Assembly: GCF_019392245.1 (NCBI RefSeq)
Contig: NZ_JAHXRL010000003.1
Span: 186,001-250,000, forward strand
Reading direction: 5' to 3'
From: Sulfitobacter sp. CW3
GTDB lineage: Bacteria > Pseudomonadota > Alphaproteobacteria > Rhodobacterales > Rhodobacteraceae
DNA: 64,000 nt
Of this stretch, positions 1-8,782 are shown one piece after another (the stretch's first letter is position 1; every line of letters starts with the position of its first letter). The translations under genes and the position numbers were made by a program. The notes under the pieces are model-generated. The model made no database searches. It was not told where the DNA came from and saw nothing but the letters and a program-made list of their open reading frames with translations.

Positions 1-1
1 T

Positions 2-595
2 GACCCTAACCGGACCGCATTCATCGCACTGATCCAGTACGAAGATGGCGAACAGGCTTACATCCTGGCACCGCAGCGTATTGCTGTTGGCGACAAGGTG
101 ATTGCATCGGCCAAGGCCGACATCAAGCCTGGTAACGCTATGCCATTCTCGGGCATGCCTATCGGTACGATCATTCACAACATCGAAATGAAGCCAGGCA
201 AGGGCGGCCAGATCGCTCGTGCTGCCGGTACCTACGCCCAGTTCGTAGGCCGTGATGGTGGATATGCTCAGATCCGTTTGTCCTCGGGCGAACTGCGTCT
301 GGTGCGTCAGGAATGTATGGCCACCGTTGGTGCCGTATCGAACCCTGACAACTCCAACCAGAACTACGGTAAAGCGGGCCGCATGCGTCACAAGGGCATC
401 CGCCCATCTGTGCGTGGTGTTGTTATGAACCCGATCGACCACCCCCATGGTGGTGGTGAAGGCCGGACATCGGGTGGTCGTCACCCTGTTACGCCTTGGG
501 GCAAGCCAACCAAGGGTGCAAAAACCCGCAACAAGAACAAAGCGTCCAGCAAGCTTATCCTACGCTCGCGTCACGCCAAGAAGAAGGGGCGTTAA
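2..595 (+). CDS. rplB: 50S ribosomal protein L2 (5' truncated by window edge)
   Basis: Large-subunit protein L2, a 23S rRNA binder needed for subunit association and the peptidyl transferase centre. The reading frame is open from base 2, so about 197 C-terminal residues are present and roughly 80 N-terminal residues lie outside the window. The C-terminal hallmark [14 protein letters not shown], with the conserved His of the active-site loop, is seen, followed by the basic tail ending KKKGR. The stop is 3 nt before rpsS, as expected for the S10 operon. Confidence 0.98.
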   Translation, partial: DPNRTAFIALIQYEDGEQAYILAPQRIAVGDKVIASAKADIKPGNAMPFSGMPIGTIIHNIEMKPGKGGQIARAAGTYAQFVGRDGGYAQIRLSSGELRLVRQECMATVGAVSNPDNSNQNYGKAGRMRHKGIRPSVRGVVMNPIDHPHGGGEGRTSGGRHPVTPWGKPTKGAKTRNKNKASSKLILRSRHAKKKGR

Positions 596-598
596 TAG

Positions 599-877
599 AT
601 GTCTCGTTCAGTATGGAAAGGTCCTTTTGTTGACTCTTATGTCCTCAAAAAGGCCGAAGCCTCCCGCGAAAGCGGTCGCAGCGAAGTGATCAAGATTTGG
701 TCGCGCCGTTCAACGATCCTGCCACAGTTTGTTGGCCTGACGTTCGGTGTGTACAACGGTCACAAGCACATCCCTGTAAACGTCAGCGAAGAGATGATTG
801 GTCAGAAGTTTGGTGAATATTCGCCAACTCGCACCTATTATGGTCACGCAGCCGACAAAAAAGCGAAGCGGAAATAA
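599..877 (+). CDS. rpsS: 30S ribosomal protein S19
   Basis: 92-aa S19, the usual length. It binds 16S rRNA in the head of the small subunit together with S13. It begins [12 protein letters not shown], the standard S19 start, and carries the conserved [25 protein letters not shown] core. It lies between rplB and rplV with 3-nt gaps on both sides, consistent with translation from one polycistronic mRNA. Confidence 0.98.
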   Translation: MSRSVWKGPFVDSYVLKKAEASRESGRSEVIKIWSRRSTILPQFVGLTFGVYNGHKHIPVNVSEEMIGQKFGEYSPTRTYYGHAADKKAKRK

Positions 878-880
878 GCC

Positions 881-1261
881 ATGAGCAAGGATAAAAATCC
901 CCGCCGCGTGGCCGACAACGAAGCCCGTGCAAAACTGCGCATGCTTCGCACAAGCCCGCAGAAACTGAACCTCGTCGCCGCAATGATCCGCGGCAAGAAG
1001 GTCGACAAGGCCCTTACGGACCTGACCTTCTCGAAAAAGCGGATCGCAGTAGATGTGAAGAAATGTCTTCAGTCTGCAATTGCGAACGGTGAAAACAACC
1101 ACAACCTTGACGTGGATGAACTGGTCGTTGCCGAAGCATATGTCGGTAAGAACCTGATCATGAAGCGTGGTCGTCCACGTGCGCGTGGCCGTTTCGGCAA
1201 GATCATCAAGCCGTTTTCGGAAATCACGATTGTCGTGCGTCAAGTTGAGGAGCAAGCATAA
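881..1261 (+). CDS. rplV: 50S ribosomal protein L22
   Basis: 126-aa L22, which binds 23S rRNA and lines the nascent-peptide exit tunnel through an extended beta hairpin. The segment around residues 85-105 ([11 protein letters not shown]) is the conserved tunnel loop. The stop codon overlaps the rpsC start by one base (TAATG), implying translational coupling. Confidence 0.98.
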   Translation: MSKDKNPRRVADNEARAKLRMLRTSPQKLNLVAAMIRGKKVDKALTDLTFSKKRIAVDVKKCLQSAIANGENNHNLDVDELVVAEAYVGKNLIMKRGRPRARGRFGKIIKPFSEITIVVRQVEEQA

Positions 1262-1968
1262 TGGGTAATAAAGTAAACCCGATCGGTATGCGTCTTCAGG
1301 TCAACCGCACCTGGGACAGCCGCTGGTACGCTGACACGAAGGACTATGGTGATCTTCTGCTTGAAGACCTCGCCATCCGCGCCTTCATCAAGAAAGAATG
1401 TGCACAGGCCGGTATCGCCCGTGTGATCATCGAACGCCCACACAAGAAGTGCCGCGTTACGATCCACACAGCACGCCCAGGTGTGATCATTGGTAAAAAA
1501 GGTGCAGACATCGAAGGTCTGCGTCAGAAAATTGCCAAAATCACCAAGTCTGACCTGCACCTCAACATCGTTGAAGTTCGCAAGCCAGAGCTGGACGCCG
1601 CACTTGTTGGTGAATCCATCGCACAGCAATTGGAACGCCGGGTCTCTTTCCGTCGCGCCATGAAGCGTGCCGTACAGAACGCCATGCGTATGGGTGCCCT
1701 TGGTATCCGCGTTAACGTTGCTGGCCGTCTGGGTGGTGCAGAAATCGCGCGTACCGAATGGTACCGTGAAGGCCGCGTGCCGCTCCACACTCTGCGTGCT
1801 GACATCGATTACGCACATGTCGAAGCGATGACTGCCTATGGCATCATCGGGATCAAGACATGGATCTTCAAAGGCGAGATCATGGAACATGACCCGGCAG
1901 CGCGTGACCGTAAGGCACAAGAAATGCAAGACGGCCCAGCACCTCGCGGTGCCGGCGGTCGTCGCTAA
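1261..1968 (+). CDS. rpsC: 30S ribosomal protein S3
   Basis: 235-aa S3, part of the mRNA entry channel and helicase. It starts [12 protein letters not shown]. The KH domain has the GVIIGKKG nucleic-acid-binding loop near residues 77-84, followed by the C-terminal S3 domain with [13 protein letters not shown]. The start overlaps the rplV stop by one base. A short basic, Gly-rich tail (GAGGRR) ends the protein. Confidence 0.98.
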   Translation: MGNKVNPIGMRLQVNRTWDSRWYADTKDYGDLLLEDLAIRAFIKKECAQAGIARVIIERPHKKCRVTIHTARPGVIIGKKGADIEGLRQKIAKITKSDLHLNIVEVRKPELDAALVGESIAQQLERRVSFRRAMKRAVQNAMRMGALGIRVNVAGRLGGAEIARTEWYREGRVPLHTLRADIDYAHVEAMTAYGIIGIKTWIFKGEIMEHDPAARDRKAQEMQDGPAPRGAGGRR

Positions 1969-1981
1969 GGGGGAATGAAAG

Positions 1982-2395
1982 ATGCTACAACCAAAGCGTA
2001 CGAAATTCCGCAAGCAGCACAAAGGCAAAATCAAGGGTCTTGCAAAGGGCGGGTCTGACCTGAACTTTGGTACCTTTGGCCTGAAGGCTCTGGAGCCTGA
2101 GCGTGTAACAGCGCGTCAGATCGAAGCTGCACGTCGTGCAATGACGCGTCACATGAAGCGTCAAGGCCGTGTCTGGATCCGGATTTTCCCGGATCTGCCA
2201 GTCACATCGAAGCCTACCGAAGTCCGTATGGGTAAAGGTAAGGGTTCCGTTGATTACTGGGCATGCCGCGTTAAGCCTGGCCGCGTAATGTTCGAAATCG
2301 ACGGCGTTAACGAAGACATCGCTCACGAGGCTCTGCGCCTTGCTGCGATGAAGCTACCGATCAAAACACGCGTTGTGGTCCGCGAGGACTGGTAA
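1982..2395 (+). CDS. rplP: 50S ribosomal protein L16
   Basis: 137-aa L16, located near the A-site tRNA elbow of the 50S subunit. It starts [15 protein letters not shown] and has the conserved VRMGKGKG loop. Arg82 lies at the position equivalent to E. coli L16 Arg81, the residue hydroxylated by the RoxA/YcfD oxygenase in E. coli. Rather than being followed directly by rpmC as in the canonical S10 operon, it is followed by a palindromic repeat, a terminator and about 1.4 kb of unrelated sequence. Confidence 0.98.
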   Translation: MLQPKRTKFRKQHKGKIKGLAKGGSDLNFGTFGLKALEPERVTARQIEAARRAMTRHMKRQGRVWIRIFPDLPVTSKPTEVRMGKGKGSVDYWACRVKPGRVMFEIDGVNEDIAHEALRLAAMKLPIKTRVVVREDW

Positions 2396-2397
2396 TC

Positions 2398-2436
2398 GCG
2401 TGGGTTTCACCCACCCTACGTGGGCTGGGTGAAACC
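2398..2436. repeat. palindromic repeat, GTGGGTTTCACCCACC family, copy 1
   Basis: Immediately after the rplP stop is an inverted-repeat unit: GTGGGTTTCACCCACC, then CTACG, then a reverse-oriented partial copy (GGGTGAAACC). The same core recurs at 2594-2645, 2916-2935, 2978-3000 and 8167-8219, and I saw no copy elsewhere in the window. It resembles REP-type intergenic palindromes. Confidence 0.8.
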
Positions 2437-2458
2437 TATTGACGCCGTAATAATTAAG

Positions 2459-2492
2459 AAGCCCCTGCTGAGTGATCGGCGGGGGCTTTTTC
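2459..2492 (+). terminator. Rho-independent terminator after rplP
   Basis: A GC-rich hairpin (AGCCCC...GGGGCT) is followed directly by five T residues. It would stop at least part of the transcription leaving the rplB-rplP genes, so the distal ribosomal genes probably need read-through or their own promoter. Confidence 0.8.
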
Positions 2493-2593
2493 CGTTTTAG
2501 TAATCGCCCGTCTAGGCACAGATTCTTTCGGAAAGCGTCCTTCGCGCACGCCGCTTGGGCTGCTGGTGGGTGCAGTGATTGTTCCGTAGCGAC

Positions 2594-2645
2594 AGGTGAT
2601 CACCTGGGTTCCACCCACGCTACGTAGGGTGGGTGGAACCCACCA
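2594..2645. repeat. palindromic repeat family, copy 2 (diverged)
   Basis: A long inverted repeat, CTGGGTTCCACCCACG...GTAGGGTGGGTGGAACCCACCAG, is a variant of the GTGGGTTTCACCCACC family with C for T in the centre and compensating G on the other arm. The compensating change keeps the stem paired, which suggests selection on the folded form. It lies between the terminator and the 65-aa gene. Confidence 0.75.
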
Positions 2646-2720
2646 GTGCGATGCTGGCCAATGCGGACCCATCGGTCTAAGGTGATGCAAAGACCACCAC
2701 CCACATAAAGGTCACTCCCC

Positions 2721-2918
2721 ATGAAACAAGTCCCCAAGCCCACCACTGACGAAGACCTCATCAAAGAGTTCCTCAACAAAGGCGGTACGATCAAGAAGGG
2801 CAAGACCAAGCCGATGCCGGATGATCTGGGTCTTTCCAATAATCAGTGGGGCAATAAGCTGACCAAGGAAGAGAAGGCCGCGGTCAAGGAGCAGGAAGAA
2901 GCGCGGAAGAAGCGGTAG
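2721..2918 (+). CDS. small charged hypothetical protein (65 aa)
   Basis: Function not recognised. The 65-aa product is highly charged and lysine-rich, with no membrane segment. The N-terminal half carries an EFLNKGGTIKKGKTKP stretch and the C-terminal 20 residues (KEEKAAVKEQEEARKKR) are predicted helical or coiled. AAGGTCACTCCCC precedes the ATG with only a weak ribosome-binding site. Its stop is adjacent to the next repeat copy. It sits inside the break of the S10 operon on the same strand as the ribosomal genes. Confidence 0.65.
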   Translation: MKQVPKPTTDEDLIKEFLNKGGTIKKGKTKPMPDDLGLSNNQWGNKLTKEEKAAVKEQEEARKKR

Positions 2919-2935
2919 GGTGGGTGAAACCCACC
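2916..2935. repeat. palindromic repeat family, copy 3
   Basis: TAGGGTGGGTGAAACCCACC, a single self-complementary unit, overlaps the stop codon of the 65-aa gene. Confidence 0.75.
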
Positions 2936-2977
2936 TGTCACTATCTTACCACAGACAACGCATGGGTCAGAAGGGAC

Positions 2978-3000
2978 GCGTGGGTTACACCCACCCTACG
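2978..3000. repeat. palindromic repeat family, copy 4
   Basis: GCGTGGGTTACACCCACCCT followed by ACG, a variant of the repeat. It overlaps the stop codon (2996-2998) of the minus-strand oxygenase gene, so copies 3 and 4 lie between two convergent genes. Confidence 0.75.
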
Positions 3001-3616
3001 CCCAAGCGTAGTTGAACGACACCGAGATGCGGTCTTCTTCGGCCATGTTCATCGGGACTTCGTGGCGCAGCCAGCTTTCCCATAGCAGAACATCACCCAC
3101 AACCGGTTTAGCATAGACGAACTGGCGCAGTTCCTGCGGGGCGTCTTTCAACCGGCCGGGGGCTGCCATCATCATCGGCAGGCGCGGGTCTTCTAGCTTC
3201 AAAGCGCTCGTGCCTTCGGGCATCGCCACATAGGTCGTCCCGGAGATCACCGAATGCGGGTGGATGTGCGCGGTGTGAATGCCGCCTTCGGGCAGGATGT
3301 TGATCCAGATATCTTCCAGCTTCAGTTTCCGGCCATCCAGATCGAATGCCAGATCCTTGGCAAATGCTTTGACGTGCTTATCCAGCGCTTTCTTAACCGT
3401 CTTGAAGATCGGGAACCGCCACGGGAGGTCGGTCAGCGACGCGTAGCTGGTGTAACCGGGAAAATCGTTCTGATCACACCATTCCTGGCCGGCCTCGTCA
3501 TCTTCCGCGATGCTCAGGCATGCGGCTTCAAGCTCGGACGGGTCCACGGGTTTGCCATGTTCGGACAAAGGGGCGCGGTACAGGCGGGTGACGAAAAGGG
3601 AATCTATCTGTGACAT
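2996..3616 (-). CDS. putative 2OG-Fe(II) oxygenase (TIGR02466-like)
   Basis: 206-aa protein resembling the TIGR02466 group of putative 2-oxoglutarate/Fe(II) oxygenases. A His cluster at residues 114-121 (HTAHIHPHS) followed by SGTTYV fits the first metal-binding strand. GDVLLWESWLRHEV supplies the distal His185, and Arg196 in DRISVSFN could bind 2-oxoglutarate. The exact HxD/E carboxylate is not obvious, so activity is unproven. It is encoded antisense inside the S10 ribosomal operon, between rplP and rpmC, which is unusual. No substrate can be read from the sequence. Confidence 0.75.
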   Translation of the reverse strand: MSQIDSLFVTRLYRAPLSEHGKPVDPSELEAACLSIAEDDEAGQEWCDQNDFPGYTSYASLTDLPWRFPIFKTVKKALDKHVKAFAKDLAFDLDGRKLKLEDIWINILPEGGIHTAHIHPHSVISGTTYVAMPEGTSALKLEDPRLPMMMAAPGRLKDAPQELRQFVYAKPVVGDVLLWESWLRHEVPMNMAEEDRISVSFNYAWA

Positions 3617-3778
3617 GAGGCACCTTCTACATCACGTCGGGCAGGGTGGCGATACGCATTTGCATAAAGGTCGCTTGCCAAGTGGGGGTAAGGGATGTAG
3701 AGGAACCTTTCACATGAACTCCACCAGAATCATGGTCACCCATAAGGGGCCTGCTGGTGATGTCGAAAGGAACAGGCG

Positions 3779-3985
3779 ATGAACGCCAAGGAACTGCACG
3801 ACAAGACACCCGACCAGCTTCGGGATGAACTTGTTAACCTGAAAAAAGAAGCTTTCAACCTGCGTTTTCAGCAAGCCACTGGCCAGCTGGAAAACCCTGC
3901 ACGTTTGAAGACCGTTAAGCGTGACGTTGCACGTGTCAAAACCGTTCTCAACCAGAAAGCCGCAACCGCGGCATCTGCTGAATAA
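3779..3985 (+). CDS. rpmC: 50S ribosomal protein L29
   Basis: 68-aa L29, at the exit-tunnel rim of the 50S subunit near the docking site for SRP and trigger factor. It begins [21 protein letters not shown], with the conserved [17 protein letters not shown] core. Ribosome-binding site GGAACAGG precedes the ATG. In canonical operons it follows rplP directly. Here about 1.38 kb separates them, so a promoter is expected in the region 3617-3778. Confidence 0.97.
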   Translation: MNAKELHDKTPDQLRDELVNLKKEAFNLRFQQATGQLENPARLKTVKRDVARVKTVLNQKAATAASAE

Positions 3986-4000
3986 TAGGAGCCTGAGAGT

Positions 4001-4240
4001 ATGCCCAAACGTATCCTGACAGGCACCGTGACAAGCGATGCCAACGCACAAACAGTAACCGTATCGGTCGAGCGTCGCTTTACCCACCCGGTTCTGAAAA
4101 AGACCATCCGTAAGTCCAAAAAGTACCGGGCGCACGATGAGAACAACACATTCAAAGTGGGCGACAGCGTTCGCATCATCGAATGTGCACCAAAGTCGAA
4201 AACCAAACGTTGGGAAGTGCTGGAAGCCGCAGAGGCCTAA
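4001..4240 (+). CDS. rpsQ: 30S ribosomal protein S17
   Basis: 79-aa S17, an OB-fold 16S rRNA binder. It starts [21 protein letters not shown], with the family motif [23 protein letters not shown] further on. It lies 15 nt after rpmC. The 157 nt that follow before rplN have no gene that I can support. Confidence 0.97.
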   Translation: MPKRILTGTVTSDANAQTVTVSVERRFTHPVLKKTIRKSKKYRAHDENNTFKVGDSVRIIECAPKSKTKRWEVLEAAEA

Positions 4241-4397
4241 AGCGCTGCTCGTTCGGGCGTGATACCCTTGTTTCCCTTGACTCTGAGGGGCACAGGGGCC
4301 ACACGCACGGACGAGATGCCCATTATGGGCAGACCAATTTAATCGAAACCCTGGGGAACGGGCACGCATCGCCCCCCAGAAGGTCGGGAGAAACCAA

Positions 4398-4766
4398 ATG
4401 ATCCAGATGCAGACCAACCTGGATGTTGCTGACAACAGCGGCGCTCGCCGTGTTCAGTGCATCAAGGTATTGGGTGGTTCCAAGCGTAAATACGCATCCG
4501 TCGGCGACGTTATTGTCGTGTCGGTCAAGGAAGCCATCCCTCGCGGTCGTGTGAAAAAGGGTGACGTGCGTAAAGCCGTCGTCGTTCGCACTGCCAAAGA
4601 AGTTCGTCGTGACGATGGTACAGCCATCCGTTTCGATCGCAACGCAGCAGTTATCCTGAACAACTCGAACGAACCCGTAGGTACACGTATCTTCGGACCA
4701 GTTGTTCGCGAATTGCGCGCCAAAAACTTCATGAAGATTATCTCGCTTGCGCCGGAGGTGCTGTAA
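4398..4766 (+). CDS. rplN: 50S ribosomal protein L14
   Basis: 122-aa L14, which contacts the small subunit in an intersubunit bridge. It starts [19 protein letters not shown] and ends ISLAPEVL, both diagnostic. The stop codon overlaps the rplX start by one base (TAATG). Confidence 0.98.
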   Translation: MIQMQTNLDVADNSGARRVQCIKVLGGSKRKYASVGDVIVVSVKEAIPRGRVKKGDVRKAVVVRTAKEVRRDDGTAIRFDRNAAVILNNSNEPVGTRIFGPVVRELRAKNFMKIISLAPEVL

Positions 4767-5077
4767 TGGCTGCTAAACTTCGCAAAGGTGACAAAGTCAT
4801 CGTGCTTGCTGGCAAGGACAAGGGCAAGACGGGTTCCATCTCGTCTGTTGACCCAAAAGCCAACAAAGCAATCGTAGACGGTATCAACATGGCAATCCGC
4901 GCCACGCGTCAGTCCCAGACGTCGCAAGGTGGCCGTATTCCCAAAGCGATGCCGATCGATCTGAGCAACCTGTCGCTGGTTGATGCCAACGGCAAGGCAA
5001 CTCGCGTTGGCTTTAAGATTGAAGGCGACAAGAAAGTGCGCTTTGCAAAAACCACGGGGGACGTAATCGATGCTTGA
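4766..5077 (+). CDS. rplX: 50S ribosomal protein L24
   Basis: 103-aa L24, an assembly-initiator protein of the 50S subunit. The KOW motif is in the first 35 residues ([20 protein letters not shown]). It overlaps rplN by one base upstream and rplE by eight bases downstream, so translation of the three genes is probably coupled. Confidence 0.97.
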   Translation: MAAKLRKGDKVIVLAGKDKGKTGSISSVDPKANKAIVDGINMAIRATRQSQTSQGGRIPKAMPIDLSNLSLVDANGKATRVGFKIEGDKKVRFAKTTGDVIDA

Positions 5078-5633
5078 TACTGCAACATATACACCCCGCC
5101 TGAAGGGCGTTTACAACGACACGATCCGTGCCGCCCTTAAGGAAGAGTTCGGTTACAAGAACGAAATGATGATCCCTCGTTTGGATAAAATCGTTCTGAA
5201 CATCGGCTGTGGCGCTGAAGCTGTCCGTGACAGCAAGAAAGCAAAATCCGCTCAGGAAGATCTGACAACGATTGCCGGCCAAAAAGCGCTGACAACCATT
5301 GCCAAGAAATCCATCGCTGGTTTCCGCGTTCGTGAAGACATGCCTTTGGGTGCGAAAGTTACCCTGCGTGGCGAGCGGATGTATGAATTCCTGGATCGTC
5401 TGATCACGATCGCAATGCCACGTATCCGCGACTTCCGCGGCATCAACGGCAAAAGCTTTGACGGTCGTGGCAACTATGCCATGGGCCTGAAAGAGCACAT
5501 CGTGTTCCCCGAAATCGACTTTGATAAAGTTGATGAGACTTGGGGAATGGACATCGTGATCGCCACAACGGCGAAAACCGACGCTGAAGCGAAGGCACTG
5601 TTGAAAGCATTCAACATGCCCTTCAACTCATAA
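5070..5633 (+). CDS. rplE: 50S ribosomal protein L5
   Basis: 187-aa L5, the 5S rRNA-binding protein of the central protuberance. Conserved features include [14 protein letters not shown] near residue 30 and a C-terminal [20 protein letters not shown] segment. The ATG lies inside the last codons of rplX. Confidence 0.98.
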   Translation: MLDTATYTPRLKGVYNDTIRAALKEEFGYKNEMMIPRLDKIVLNIGCGAEAVRDSKKAKSAQEDLTTIAGQKALTTIAKKSIAGFRVREDMPLGAKVTLRGERMYEFLDRLITIAMPRIRDFRGINGKSFDGRGNYAMGLKEHIVFPEIDFDKVDETWGMDIVIATTAKTDAEAKALLKAFNMPFNS

Positions 5634-5652
5634 GCGCGGGGAGGATTTAGAT

Positions 5653-5958
5653 ATGGCTAAGAAATCCATGATCGCACGCGAAAAGAAGCGTGAAGCACTG
5701 GTCAAGAAGTTCGCTGCAAAGCGCGCTGCCTTGAAAGAGATCGTAAGCGATCAAGAAAAGCCCATGGAAGAGCGTTTCCGCGCTTCCTTGGCTTTGGCGA
5801 AACTGCCTCGGAACTCCAGCGCTGTGCGTCTGCACAACCGCTGCCAGCTGACAGGCCGTCCGCACGCTTATTATCGTAAACTGAAAATTTCGCGGATCGC
5901 GTTGCGGGATCTTGGCTCAAGCGGCCAAATCCCCGGCATGGTCAAGTCGAGCTGGTAA
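5653..5958 (+). CDS. rpsN: 30S ribosomal protein S14 (zinc-independent form)
   Basis: 101-aa S14. The length and the presence of only one Cys show the long, zinc-free form, not the short CxxC zinc-ribbon paralogue. The C-terminal core [20 protein letters not shown] is typical. A GGGAGG-like ribosome-binding site (GGGGAGG) precedes the start by about 9 nt. Confidence 0.97.
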   Translation: MAKKSMIAREKKREALVKKFAAKRAALKEIVSDQEKPMEERFRASLALAKLPRNSSAVRLHNRCQLTGRPHAYYRKLKISRIALRDLGSSGQIPGMVKSSW

Positions 5959-5970
5959 GGAGCGCATCAC

Positions 5971-6363
5971 ATGAACGATCCTATCGCAGATATGCTGACA
6001 CGCATCCGTAACTCCTCGTTGCGCGGTAAATCCACAGTCATGACCCCAGCTTCCAAGCTGCGTGCATGGGTATTGGACGTACTTGCCGACGAAGGTTACA
6101 TCCGCGGCTATGAAAAGACGACGGGCGCCGACGGCCACCCCGCCATCGAAATCAGCCTCAAGTATTACGAGGGCGAACCTGTTATTCGCGAATTGAAGCG
6201 GGTTTCCAAACCCGGTCGTCGCGTCTACATGGGCGTCAATGACATTCCCGTTGTCCGTCAGGGCCTTGGTGTGTCGATTGTCTCCACCCCCAAGGGTGTG
6301 ATGTCGGATCAGAATGCACGGCACGCCAACGTTGGCGGCGAAGTGCTCTGCACCGTATTCTAA
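5971..6363 (+). CDS. rpsH: 30S ribosomal protein S8
   Basis: 130-aa S8, a primary 16S rRNA binder and, in E. coli, the translational repressor of the spc operon. It starts [16 protein letters not shown], and its C-terminus contains [12 protein letters not shown] and GGEVLCTVF, both diagnostic. Start preceded by AAGGAG. Confidence 0.98.
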   Translation: MNDPIADMLTRIRNSSLRGKSTVMTPASKLRAWVLDVLADEGYIRGYEKTTGADGHPAIEISLKYYEGEPVIRELKRVSKPGRRVYMGVNDIPVVRQGLGVSIVSTPKGVMSDQNARHANVGGEVLCTVF

Positions 6364-6373
6364 GGAGAACAAA

Positions 6374-6907
6374 ATGTCTCGTATTGGTAAAAAACCGGTC
6401 GACCTGCCCAGCGGTGTTTCTGCATCGGTCAGCGGTCAGACCATCGAAGTCAAAGGCCCAAAGGGTACACGTACCTTTAAAGCAACTGACGACGTTACAA
6501 TGAGTGTCGAAGACAACGTGGTGACAATTACACCACGTGGCAAATCCAAGCGTGCCCGCCAGCAGTGGGGCATGAGCCGCACAATGATCGGCAACTTGGT
6601 TACAGGTGTCACTGAAGGTTTCAAGAAAGAGCTTGAGATCCAAGGTGTTGGTTATCGTGCTGCCATGACTGGCAACTCGTTGAAACTGAACCTGGGCCTG
6701 TCGCACGACGTTGACTACACACCGCCAGCCGGTGTGACCGTCACGGTACCGAAACAGACCGAGATTGTGGTAGAAGGCATTGACGAACAGCTAGTTGGTC
6801 AAGTCGCCGCGAACATCCGCCAATGGCGCAAACCCGAGCCTTATAAAGGCAAAGGTATCCGCTATAAAGGTGAGTTCGTCTTCCGCAAAGAAGGCAAGAA
6901 GAAGTAA
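6374..6907 (+). CDS. rplF: 50S ribosomal protein L6
   Basis: 177-aa L6, near the factor-binding site of the 50S subunit. I take the ATG at 6374 ([15 protein letters not shown]) because it follows TAAGGAG at proper spacing and matches the family start. The open frame extends 20 codons further upstream into rpsH but that is not credible. The C-terminal [15 protein letters not shown] motif is the L6 signature. Confidence 0.98.
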   Translation: MSRIGKKPVDLPSGVSASVSGQTIEVKGPKGTRTFKATDDVTMSVEDNVVTITPRGKSKRARQQWGMSRTMIGNLVTGVTEGFKKELEIQGVGYRAAMTGNSLKLNLGLSHDVDYTPPAGVTVTVPKQTEIVVEGIDEQLVGQVAANIRQWRKPEPYKGKGIRYKGEFVFRKEGKKK

Positions 6908-6918
6908 GGATAGCTCAG

Positions 6919-7278
6919 ATGGCAAACAGCAAAAGACAACTGTTTCTGAAACGCCGCCTGCGCGTTCGGAACAAGCTTCGTCGGGTCAACGCAGGGCGGC
7001 TTCGCCTTTCGGTTCACCGTTCGAACAAAAACATCAGCGCCCAGCTGATCGACGATGTCAAAGGGGTCACATTGGCCTCCGCGTCCTCGCTCGAAAAAGA
7101 CCTAGGCGTTGTTGGCAAGAACAACATCGACGCAGCGACCAAAGTGGGTTCGGCCATTGCCGAACGTGCTAAAAAGGCCGGTGTAACCGAAGCATATTTT
7201 GACCGTGGCGGTTTCCTGTTCCACGGCAAAGTAAAAGCTTTGGCCGACGCAGCCCGCGAAGGCGGCCTGAAAATCTAA
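6919..7278 (+). CDS. rplR: 50S ribosomal protein L18
   Basis: 119-aa L18, a 5S rRNA binder. The N-terminus is strongly basic ([18 protein letters not shown]) and the C-terminus has the typical [24 protein letters not shown] ending. It lies 11 nt after rplF. The 109 nt to rpsE are non-coding. Confidence 0.97.
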   Translation: MANSKRQLFLKRRLRVRNKLRRVNAGRLRLSVHRSNKNISAQLIDDVKGVTLASASSLEKDLGVVGKNNIDAATKVGSAIAERAKKAGVTEAYFDRGGFLFHGKVKALADAAREGGLKI

Positions 7279-7387
7279 GACAACGTAGGCGGCACGCGAT
7301 GTGCCGCCTCGATGATCCGGGGGCCTTTGTGACCCACCAGGATTGACCAAGAAAGGCGCTTGCGCCGTACCAAAAGGATGATGCCGC

Positions 7388-7969
7388 ATGGCAAGAGATG
7401 ACAACCGGGGTGGTAACCGCCGCAACCAGCGCGAAGAGACCCCAGAATTCGCCGACCGCCTAGTGGCGATCAACCGTGTTTCCAAGACCGTTAAGGGTGG
7501 TAAGCGTTTTGGCTTCGCCGCACTTGTGGTTGTTGGTGACCAAAAAGGCCGCGTAGGCTTTGGTAAAGGTAAAGCGAAAGAGGTTCCTGAAGCCATTCGC
7601 AAAGCCACAGAGCAAGCTAAGCGCCAAATGATCCGCGTTCAGCTGCGCGAAGGCCGTACACTGCACCACGACATGGAAGGCCGTCACGGCGCCGGTAAAG
7701 TGGTTATGCGTACAGCACCAGAAGGTACCGGTATCATCGCCGGTGGTCCAATGCGTGCCGTTTTCGAAATGCTGGGCATCAAGGACGTTGTGTCCAAGTC
7801 CATCGGTTCGCAAAACCCTTACAACATGATCCGCGCCACTATGGACGGTCTGAAAAAAGAATCCTCCCCTCGTTCGGTCGCGCAGCGTCGCGGCAAGAAG
7901 GTTGCGGACATTCTGCCCAAGCGTGAGGACAATGTTGAATCGTCCGCACAAGTGGCTGAGGAGGCATAA
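7388..7969 (+). CDS. rpsE: 30S ribosomal protein S5
   Basis: 193-aa S5, which acts in translational fidelity and the mRNA channel. The double-stranded RNA-binding-like S5 domain starts near residue 22 ([21 protein letters not shown]) and includes [13 protein letters not shown]. The C-terminal extension (about 25 residues, acidic) is seen in alphaproteobacteria. Confidence 0.98.
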   Translation: MARDDNRGGNRRNQREETPEFADRLVAINRVSKTVKGGKRFGFAALVVVGDQKGRVGFGKGKAKEVPEAIRKATEQAKRQMIRVQLREGRTLHHDMEGRHGAGKVVMRTAPEGTGIIAGGPMRAVFEMLGIKDVVSKSIGSQNPYNMIRATMDGLKKESSPRSVAQRRGKKVADILPKREDNVESSAQVAEEA

Positions 7970-7971
7970 GC

Positions 7972-8160
7972 ATGGCTAAGACGATTGTAATCAAGCAGGT
8001 TGGTTCGCCAATCCGCCGCCCCGCTGACCAGCGTGCTACGTTGATCGGTCTGGGTCTGAACAAAATGCACCGTGTACGCGAGTTGGAAGACACACCTTCC
8101 GTCCGCGGCATGATCCGCAAGATTTCTCACATGGTAGAGATCATCGAAGAAAAAGGCTGA
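7972..8160 (+). CDS. rpmD: 50S ribosomal protein L30
   Basis: 62-aa L30 with the conserved [26 protein letters not shown] core. It follows rpsE by 2 nt. Instead of leading straight into rplO, it is followed by an inverted pair of palindromic repeats and a strong terminator. Confidence 0.97.
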   Translation: MAKTIVIKQVGSPIRRPADQRATLIGLGLNKMHRVRELEDTPSVRGMIRKISHMVEIIEEKG

Positions 8161-8166
8161 GGTTAC

Positions 8167-8219
8167 GGTGGGTTTCACCCACCCTACCAACACGCCGTAA
8201 GGTGGGTGAAACCCACCTT
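8167..8219. repeat. palindromic repeat family, copy 5 (inverted pair)
   Basis: GGTGGGTTTCACCCACCCTA, a 13-nt spacer, then AAGGTGGGTGAAACCCACCTT: two units of the same family seen at 2398-3000, arranged head to head. It lies between rpmD and a terminator, the same layout as after rplP. Confidence 0.8.
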
Positions 8220-8224
8220 GAATC

Positions 8225-8259
8225 AAACGCCTCGCAGGAAACTGCGGGGCGTTTTTTTT
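8225..8259 (+). terminator. Rho-independent terminator after rpmD
   Basis: AACGCCTCGCAG, a GAAA tetraloop, CTGCGGGGCGTT and a run of eight T residues. Twelve-bp stem with one G-T type mismatch; a very strong intrinsic terminator placed inside the spc operon. Confidence 0.9.
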
Positions 8260-8330
8260 GACTTGTCATTGAAAAATGAATTGTAACCTTCCATGTATCA
8301 ATGACATTTAAAAAAGTAAGGTTTCAAAAA

Positions 8331-8615
8331 ATGGTAGAATTTTATAAACTTTTTGCTGAATACCGTGCTGACATTAAGCACGAGAAAACAGATGAGATGA
8401 TTGATTTTAGGGCTCGCGTTTATCTGGGGCCGCCAAACGATAATTTCACTATCAGGTATTCCCACACATATGCTGGGCAAGAAGGGCGCAGTTTTTACTA
8501 TAGCAACTCTCAAACGCGCGCTGACACAGCGGAGGAGGCCGAGGCAACAGTTCGACGCTGGGCGAGAAGTATTGCAGGTTCAGATCGGTACCAGGGCTGG
8601 ACGGAAGAGCTTTGA
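8331..8615 (+). CDS. orphan hypothetical protein (94 aa)
   Basis: Function not recognised. I choose the ATG at 8331 because TAAGG lies 9 nt upstream; an in-frame ATG at 8301 has no ribosome-binding site. The product is 94 aa, soluble, rich in aromatic and charged residues (for example RSFYYSNSQTRADTAEEAEATVRRW), with no membrane segment. Upstream DNA (8262-8340) is visibly AT-rich compared with the ribosomal genes, suggesting acquired sequence. It lies between the rpmD terminator and rplO. Confidence 0.6.
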   Translation: MVEFYKLFAEYRADIKHEKTDEMIDFRARVYLGPPNDNFTIRYSHTYAGQEGRSFYYSNSQTRADTAEEAEATVRRWARSIAGSDRYQGWTEEL

Positions 8616-8782
8616 TCTTTGGTAGTTTGCCAAGACGCTGAAACACGGTGCTCGCGGCTTGATAACTCTGCTGGAGGTGGTTATACGCCCCCAGTGGCCA
8701 CCGATCCGCCACAAGAATCATGAAACGCCGCGTTTGGCCGCTCCCGTCGCTGGGGGCCACATCCGGCAAAAGGAGAAGCGAC

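Noticed and set aside
2398..8219. CRISPR array formed by the GTGGGTTTCACCCACC repeats
   Set aside because: Copies are irregularly spaced over 6 kb, vary in sequence and orientation, have no uniform spacers and no cas genes are present.
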